Of a stretch of 64,000 nt of DNA, positions 58,910 to 64,000 are shown piece after piece. This stretch comes from Halomonas sp. HL-48 (GTDB taxonomy: Bacteria; Pseudomonadota; Gammaproteobacteria; Pseudomonadales; Halomonadaceae), in the NCBI RefSeq assembly GCF_001314875.1, contig NZ_LJZS01000010.1, positions 1 through 64,000 on the forward strand. Direction: 5' to 3'. The notes under the pieces were generated by a model. The model saw only the letters and a program-made list of their open reading frames with translations. It was not told the origin of the DNA and did no database searches. The position numbers were made by a program, and so were the translations under genes. Position 1 is the stretch's first letter; each line of letters begins with the position of its first letter.

Positions 58910-60517
58910 ATGCAACACGATGCACTCTACTACCCCAGCGCCTCGCGACGTATGGCAACCTTCGGCAAACGTGGCATGGTCGCGACCTCTCAGCCATTGG
59001 CGGCGCAAGTGGGTATCACTATTTTGCAGCAAGGCGGTAATGCCATTGACGCCGCCATTGCCACTGCAGCGGCATTGACGGTGGTCGAACCCACGTCCAA
59101 CGGGATTGGCAGCGATGCCTTCGCTATTGTGTGGGTAAACGGTAAGCTGCATGGCCTGAATGCCAGTGGGCCTGCGCCTCAAGCGGCAACCATTGAAAAG
59201 CTCAAATCACTAGGCCATGACGCGATACCCAACCACGGCATGTTGCCTGTCACGGTACCCGGCGCTCCCGCTGCCTGGTCGGCATTGTCTGAGCGCTTCG
59301 GCAAGCTGCCGTTTGCTGAGTTGTTAGCTCCGGCCATCGCCTTGGCCGATGAAGGCTTCCCCGTTTCTCCCGTCATCCATCAAATGTGGAAGGACGCTTT
59401 TACTAACTACTCAGCCTATGACGACGCCTCCTTCAAACCCTGGTTCGACACCTTTGCACCCGAAGGTCGAGCGCCGCAGCCCGGTGAGCTTTGGCGCTCT
59501 GAAGGTCATGCAAAAAGCCTAAAAGCGATTGCTGACACCCACGCCAACGCGTTTTACAAAGGCGAACTGGCCGACGCCATTGATGCTTTTTCCCGCGAAA
59601 GTGGCGGTCTATTACGCAAAGAAGATCTTGCGGCTTACCAGCCGGAGTGGGTCGATCCGATTAGCGTGAAATACAAAGGCCACGACATCTGGGAAATCCC
59701 CCCCAACGGCAGCGGCATGATCGTGCTGCAAGCGCTGGGTATGCTTGAGCGTCTTGGCGAAGCAGGATCGGACCCGGTCGAAACGCTCCACCGCCGCATT
59801 GAAGCCACTAAACTGGCTTACGTTGATGGTTTCGCGCACGTTACCGATCTGGATGCCATGCGCCCCACTGTTGATCAGATGCTGGACGATGATTACTTAA
59901 AAGCGCGTGCCGCGTTGATCGGTGAACAGGCCGTTGACCCCAAGCACGGCAACCCGATCAAGGGTGGCACCGTGTATCTTGCGACGGCCGACAGCGACGG
60001 CAATATGGTGTCGCTGATTCAGAGCAACTTCAAAGGTTTTGGCTCTGGCATGGTGGTACCTGGGACCGGCATCAGCCTGCAAAACCGCGGCTGGTCGTTC
60101 TCACTCGACCCGCAGCACCCGAATGCACTCGCCCCCGGCAAGCGCACCTACCACACCATCATCCCGGGCTTTATTACCAAGGATAACCAGGCCGTTGGGC
60201 CCTTTGGTGTGATGGGCGGCTACATGCAGCCCCAAGGCCATGTGCAAGTGGTGACGGCAATGCTGGAGGATCAACTTAATCCCCAGGCGGCGCTTGATAT
60301 GCCACGCTGGAAGTGGACCCAAGGCAAGACCATCGAAGTCGAAGCCGATTTCCCCAATCACTTAGCGCTTGCCCTGGCCCGGCGTGGCCACAACATCGTC
60401 AAGGTTGCCGACTCCATCAGCTTTGGCCGTGGTCAAATCATTCTGCGCAATGCTGACACCGGCGTGCTCCAAGGCGGCACCGAGCCACGCACCGATGGGG
60501 CTGTCCTTCCCTGGTAA
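58910..60517 (+). CDS. Gamma-glutamyltransferase-family hydrolase (YwrD/HpxW-like)
   Basis: A 535-residue Ntn-hydrolase without signal peptide, nearest in look to YwrD and the oxamate amidohydrolase HpxW. The autocleavage and catalytic Thr is 354 in KGGTVYLATADSDG, followed by the GFGSGMVVPGTGISLQN substrate loop and the C-terminal TYHTIIPGF. It is cytosolic, unlike true periplasmic Ggt. Being last in the Tct operon, it probably hydrolyses the imported compound. The substrate could be a gamma-glutamyl amide or an oxamate-type amide. Confidence 0.85.
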   Translation: MQHDALYYPSASRRMATFGKRGMVATSQPLAAQVGITILQQGGNAIDAAIATAAALTVVEPTSNGIGSDAFAIVWVNGKLHGLNASGPAPQAATIEKLKSLGHDAIPNHGMLPVTVPGAPAAWSALSERFGKLPFAELLAPAIALADEGFPVSPVIHQMWKDAFTNYSAYDDASFKPWFDTFAPEGRAPQPGELWRSEGHAKSLKAIADTHANAFYKGELADAIDAFSRESGGLLRKEDLAAYQPEWVDPISVKYKGHDIWEIPPNGSGMIVLQALGMLERLGEAGSDPVETLHRRIEATKLAYVDGFAHVTDLDAMRPTVDQMLDDDYLKARAALIGEQAVDPKHGNPIKGGTVYLATADSDGNMVSLIQSNFKGFGSGMVVPGTGISLQNRGWSFSLDPQHPNALAPGKRTYHTIIPGFITKDNQAVGPFGVMGGYMQPQGHVQVVTAMLEDQLNPQAALDMPRWKWTQGKTIEVEADFPNHLALALARRGHNIVKVADSISFGRGQIILRNADTGVLQGGTEPRTDGAVLPW

Positions 60518-60686
60518 TATCTCACCCCTAACACTGGCTCTCCGCCGTATTGCCGTTGCAGGCAAACGGCGGTTGGGATGGCTAATTATCTGCTTATGGC
60601 GGGCTTTTGCTGGGTTGAACTGGCTATCCACGGTTAACCATCGCATCATGGCTCTCCGTATCTGCCAGGTCCTTGCCCGTTCTATT

Positions 60687-62540
60687 ATGTCGCCACCCTC
60701 GTCCCCCGATGCTTCTTCGTCATCGCCGCTCAGCAGCTTTTTTGGTGTCTTCCGCTATAGCCGCCGGGCGCTCGGCCTGGTATGGGAGACCTCACGGTGG
60801 ATGATGCTTGGCCTGGCGCTGTGCACGCTGGTGGCCGGGGTGCTGCCCGCCGTGGCGGCCTGGGTCGGCCAGTTGATCGTTGATGGCGTGGTCAATGCGA
60901 TGGAAACGCATCAAGCCGCCACCGACCCCAACCTGCTGGTGTCCATCACGCCGGTGCTCAAACTGGTGGCCTTCGAGGCGCTTATCATTGCGCTTATCGC
61001 GCTCGCCCAGCGAGGCCTGTCGGCTCAGCAGTCGCTGCTGCGGGCACTACTGGGGCAAAAGGTCAATGTGATGATCCTGGAGAAGGCGGGCCAGCTGTCG
61101 CTTAGCCAGTTCGAGGATTCCGAGCTCTATGACCAGCTAACTCGGGCGCGGCGCGAGGCCTCAACGCGCCCTCTCGCCCTGGTGAATAAAACCTTTGGGC
61201 TATTACAGAACGCGATCTCGCTGGGCAGCTTTGGGGTCTTGCTGGTGCAGTTCTCACCCTGGGCATTGCTGATTCTAGTGGCCGGTGCCCTGCCGGTATT
61301 TATGTCCGAAGCCAAGTTCTCGGGCGATGGCTTTCGCTTGTTTCGCCGACGCTCGCCACAAAGCCGCATGCAAATTTATCTGGAAACCGTGCTCGCCCGA
61401 GAAGACAGCATAAAAGAGGTCAAGCTGTTTGGCCTGGAGAAGCTTTTCCTCAAGCGCTACCGCGATATTTTTACCCAGCTGTTTGCCGAAGACCGGAGCC
61501 TGACGCTGCGCCGGGAAAGCTGGGGCTTTGTGCTGGGGTTGCTTGGCACGCTCACCTTTTACGCGGCCTATGCCTGGGTGGTGATTGAAACGATTACCGG
61601 CGCGCTGACCCTCGGCCAGATGACCATGTACCTGATGGTCTTCAAGCAGGGCCAGGCCGCGCTTTCCGCCAGCCTGACCGCGATCAGCGGCATGTATGAA
61701 GATAACCTCTATCTGTCCAACCTTTATGAGTATCTGGAGCAGCCGGTCGAGACACACGCAGGAACACTGACCCAGGGCGTGTTGCCCGGCGACGGCCTTC
61801 GCTTTGAGAATGTCAGCTTTGCCTACCCCGGCAGTTCACCGGTATTGCACGATATTTCCCTGCACTTGTCTCCTGGGCAGAGCCTGGCGCTGGTAGGTGA
61901 AAACGGCTCGGGTAAAACGACCTTGATCAAGCTGTTGACGCGGCTCTATCACCCCACCGAAGGCCGAATATTGCTCGACGGCAGCGATTTGCGCGACTGG
62001 AGCACCCAGGCGCTACGCGAACGTACCGGCGTTATTTTCCAGGACTTTGTGCGTTACCAGTTACAGGTGGGTGAAAATCTGGGCGTCGGCGACACCCATG
62101 CCTATGAGGATGAGCAGCGCTGGCAGCAAGCCGCCCGACACGGCATGGCGGATGATTTCATCAGCGCCATGGCCAGCGGCTACCAGACCCAGTTGGGTCG
62201 CTGGTTCAAAAACGGCCAGGAACTCTCCGGTGGCCAGTGGCAGAAAATCGCCCTTTCCCGCGCCTACATGCGCGAGAACGCCGACATCATCGTGCTGGAT
62301 GAACCCACTGCCGCCATGGATGCCGCTGCGGAGGCCGCAGTATTCGCCCGCTTCCGCGAGCACAGCCGGGACAAGATGGCGATTCTGATCTCCCACCGCT
62401 TCTCCACCGTGCGCAGCGCCGACCTCATCCTGGTAATCGACCAGGGCCACATCATCGAACGCGGCACCCACGAAGAACTGCTCGCGGCAGACGGCCGCTA
62501 TGCGAAGCTGTTTCGACTTCAGGCCAAGGGTTATCAGTAG
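60687..62540 (+). CDS. ABC transporter with fused membrane and ATPase domains
   Basis: A 617-residue half-transporter: six membrane helices (about 35-345) and an ATPase domain with Walker A GENGSGKT (404-411), signature LSGGQWQK, Walker B IIVLDEP, and the switch His in ISHRFSTV. It should dimerise and export a peptide or lipid. The start is uncertain: ATG 60687 (MSPPSSPD) or ATG 60648; the frame stays open back into the previous gene, but that part is a shadow. It has no clear ribosome site. Confidence 0.85.
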   Translation: MSPPSSPDASSSSPLSSFFGVFRYSRRALGLVWETSRWMMLGLALCTLVAGVLPAVAAWVGQLIVDGVVNAMETHQAATDPNLLVSITPVLKLVAFEALIIALIALAQRGLSAQQSLLRALLGQKVNVMILEKAGQLSLSQFEDSELYDQLTRARREASTRPLALVNKTFGLLQNAISLGSFGVLLVQFSPWALLILVAGALPVFMSEAKFSGDGFRLFRRRSPQSRMQIYLETVLAREDSIKEVKLFGLEKLFLKRYRDIFTQLFAEDRSLTLRRESWGFVLGLLGTLTFYAAYAWVVIETITGALTLGQMTMYLMVFKQGQAALSASLTAISGMYEDNLYLSNLYEYLEQPVETHAGTLTQGVLPGDGLRFENVSFAYPGSSPVLHDISLHLSPGQSLALVGENGSGKTTLIKLLTRLYHPTEGRILLDGSDLRDWSTQALRERTGVIFQDFVRYQLQVGENLGVGDTHAYEDEQRWQQAARHGMADDFISAMASGYQTQLGRWFKNGQELSGGQWQKIALSRAYMRENADIIVLDEPTAAMDAAAEAAVFARFREHSRDKMAILISHRFSTVRSADLILVIDQGHIIERGTHEELLAADGRYAKLFRLQAKGYQ

Positions 62541-62646
62541 CCCTTGCTGATTCAACACTTTTCATTGCGCACGCCCCCGAACCCACTATCTTTAATGACA
62601 CGCTCAGCAACGATGTTGCTGTCACATTCTTGGGTTGGGGATTCGG

Positions 62647-64000
62647 GTGACATTCTTTAAACAATTTGTTCGTTGGTTACGACGTCTGGGCGTTGTGGTT
62701 TTGGTCTTACTCACCTTCTATTTCACCCTCATGGCGTACCATCAGCTAAAGCCGTTGCCACCCGGCATTTCCCACGCCAGCCCGGTTTACCAAACTGACA
62801 ATGTTGAGTTCTTCCGCGACCTGACGCACCACGCGGATGACGAACGGCAAGTGGACCAGGAAATTTTTGACCAGGTCGAGCGTATGATCGAACGCGCCGA
62901 TGACTTTATCGTGATCGATAACTTCATGGTCAATGGCTTGGTCAATGATCCCTCCGAAGATTACCCCGCGCTGAGCGATAACCTTGTTGATCAGTTAGTT
63001 CGCAAACGCGACGCCCATCCCGATATGCCGATTGTGTTTATCAGCGACGCCATTAATTCTGGCTACGGCTCCTACCCCGCCGAGTGGCTCGATCGCCTGC
63101 GGGAGGCCGATATCGACGTGGTGATCTCCAACCTGACCCGGCTGCGCGATTCAACGCCGGTGTATTCATCGCTGTGGCGTATGGGGCCGCAGTGGCTGGG
63201 CGATCTGGGTGGCGAATGGTGGGAAAACCCGTTTGTTGACGGTGGGCCCAAATTCAACCTGGGCGGCTACTTGGATATGTTTAATATCAAAGCCAATCAC
63301 CGCAAAGTGGTGATCACCGAGCGAACGGCGCTGGTCGCCTCCGCCAATGCCCACGATGAATCCGGCTTTCATGAGAACGTCGCGTTTGAAATCGATGGGC
63401 CGATCATCGGCGACCTGTTACGCGCCGAGCAGGCGGTCATCGACCTGGGCGACAGCGGTATTCAGTTGCCAAACTACACCCCTGAAGAACAGCCCGAGAA
63501 CGGTGAGTTAAGCATTCAGTACACCACCGAAGCCCAGACCCTGAACAACGTGCTCGACACCATCGAACGCGCCAGGGAGGACGACGAACTGTGGCTGGCG
63601 ATGTACTACCTCGCCGACCGGGAGATCGTCAACGCGCTGACCGACGCCAGCCAGCGCGGCGTCCAGGTATCGTTGATCCTTGATCCCAATAAGAAAGCTT
63701 TTGGCCGCGAAAAGACCGGCCTGCCCAACCGTCCGGTGGTGGAAGAGCTTGTTGAGGATACCGACGGTAACGTGCGCGTGCGCTGGTACGACGTTGAGAT
63801 CGAGCAGTTTCATCCCAAGATGATGATGCTGCGCCAGGCCCAACAAAGCACCATTATCAGCGGCTCCACCAACTTCACCAGCCGCAACATGGATAACTAC
63901 AACCTTGAGGCGAGCCTTACGATCTCAGGCCCCAACGATGCCGACGTGATGCGCGAGGTCGACGACTACTTTCTGATGTTATGGCATAACGAAGGCGGTG
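62647..64000 (+). CDS. Phospholipase D-like protein, C-terminus beyond window
   Basis: A GTG start with GGGG eight bases upstream opens a frame that runs to the window end (at least 451 residues). An N-terminal membrane anchor (about 14-32, LGVVVLVLLTFYFTLMA) precedes two PLD domains. The HKD motifs are altered: NHRKVVITE has Glu where Asp is usual, and FHPKMMMLR has Arg there, although both keep His and Lys and the GSTNFTSRN downstream element. It resembles cardiolipin synthase-like or PLD family proteins of the inner membrane. Substrate unknown. Confidence 0.8.
   Translation, partial: MTFFKQFVRWLRRLGVVVLVLLTFYFTLMAYHQLKPLPPGISHASPVYQTDNVEFFRDLTHHADDERQVDQEIFDQVERMIERADDFIVIDNFMVNGLVNDPSEDYPALSDNLVDQLVRKRDAHPDMPIVFISDAINSGYGSYPAEWLDRLREADIDVVISNLTRLRDSTPVYSSLWRMGPQWLGDLGGEWWENPFVDGGPKFNLGGYLDMFNIKANHRKVVITERTALVASANAHDESGFHENVAFEIDGPIIGDLLRAEQAVIDLGDSGIQLPNYTPEEQPENGELSIQYTTEAQTLNNVLDTIERAREDDELWLAMYYLADREIVNALTDASQRGVQVSLILDPNKKAFGREKTGLPNRPVVEELVEDTDGNVRVRWYDVEIEQFHPKMMMLRQAQQSTIISGSTNFTSRNMDNYNLEASLTISGPNDADVMREVDDYFLMLWHNEGG

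Noticed and set aside
60369-60686. N-terminal extension of the ABC transporter into the preceding hydrolase gene
   Set aside because: It overlaps about 150 bp of an intact gene in another frame and gives low-complexity sequence unlike an ABC transporter N-terminus.

Overview
The window is about 64 kb of bacterial chromosome at roughly 60% GC, densely packed on both strands. I see no rRNA, tRNA, CRISPR array, insertion sequence or prophage. The gene set points to a halophilic gammaproteobacterium of the Halomonas/Vreelandella group. It combines a cyo quinol oxidase, a deo-tsx-nupC nucleoside locus, tripartite tricarboxylate transport, CsbD and PRC-barrel stress proteins, and acidic exported proteins. 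The placement is an inference from content and style, since no marker gene is present.

Layout. 1-740: AT-richer DNA with two small unknown ORFs. 865-3733: TPP riboswitch, tenA and thiC. 3782-6382: a zinc alcohol dehydrogenase, a CsbD-type protein and an EamA-type transporter. 6547-9917: ackA-pta with a 4-bp overlap. 10007-15560: a Yip1 membrane protein and cyoABCDE. 15863-25131: a DeoR-type repressor diverging from tsx-nupC-deoC-deoA-deoB-deoD-cdd, then a class V aminotransferase. 25206-31408: CBS-BON protein, an unknown two-helix membrane protein, a TerB/J-domain-like protein, a degenerate J-domain membrane protein and a large MscS-type channel. 31548-37184: amidoligase plus class I amidohydrolase pair, tpx, a second amidotransferase, nfi and a DEAD-box helicase. 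37706-40599: CsbD and PRC-barrel proteins, glutathionyl-hydroquinone reductase-like protein and a LysR regulator. 41062-46482: M23 endopeptidase, two L,D-transpeptidase-type proteins and a patatin. 46516-49448: a nitrate-assimilation control region with a NarK-type transporter cut by an in-frame amber codon, then an NIT-ANTAR antiterminator. 49549-53730: SDR, luciferase-like flavoprotein, diguanylate cyclase and DUF1415. 53799-60517: GntR repressor diverging from two half-size ChrA-type transporters, tctCBA and a gamma-glutamyltransferase-family hydrolase. 60687-64000: an ABC exporter and a phospholipase D-like protein that runs off the window.

Working together. TenA and ThiC sit on one riboswitch-controlled transcript whose expression platform appears to hide the tenA Shine-Dalgarno. 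The deo locus forms a complete uptake and catabolism route, from outer-membrane Tsx through NupC to the phosphorylases, mutase and aldolase, with two DeoR-like palindromes over the tsx promoter. The narK leader carries an NtrC-type site, a -24/-12 promoter and one ANTAR-type hexaloop hairpin, all upstream of a gene that now has a stop at codon 27. The GntR-ChrA-Tct-GGT cluster looks like a repressor-controlled uptake and hydrolysis module, with a 21-bp palindrome over the -10 of its promoter.

The least described parts are the amidoligase pair, the TerB/J and degenerate-J pair beside the MscS channel, and the GntR-controlled ChrA/Tct/GGT cluster. Functions are read from recognisable sequence families by eye; no database search was possible.
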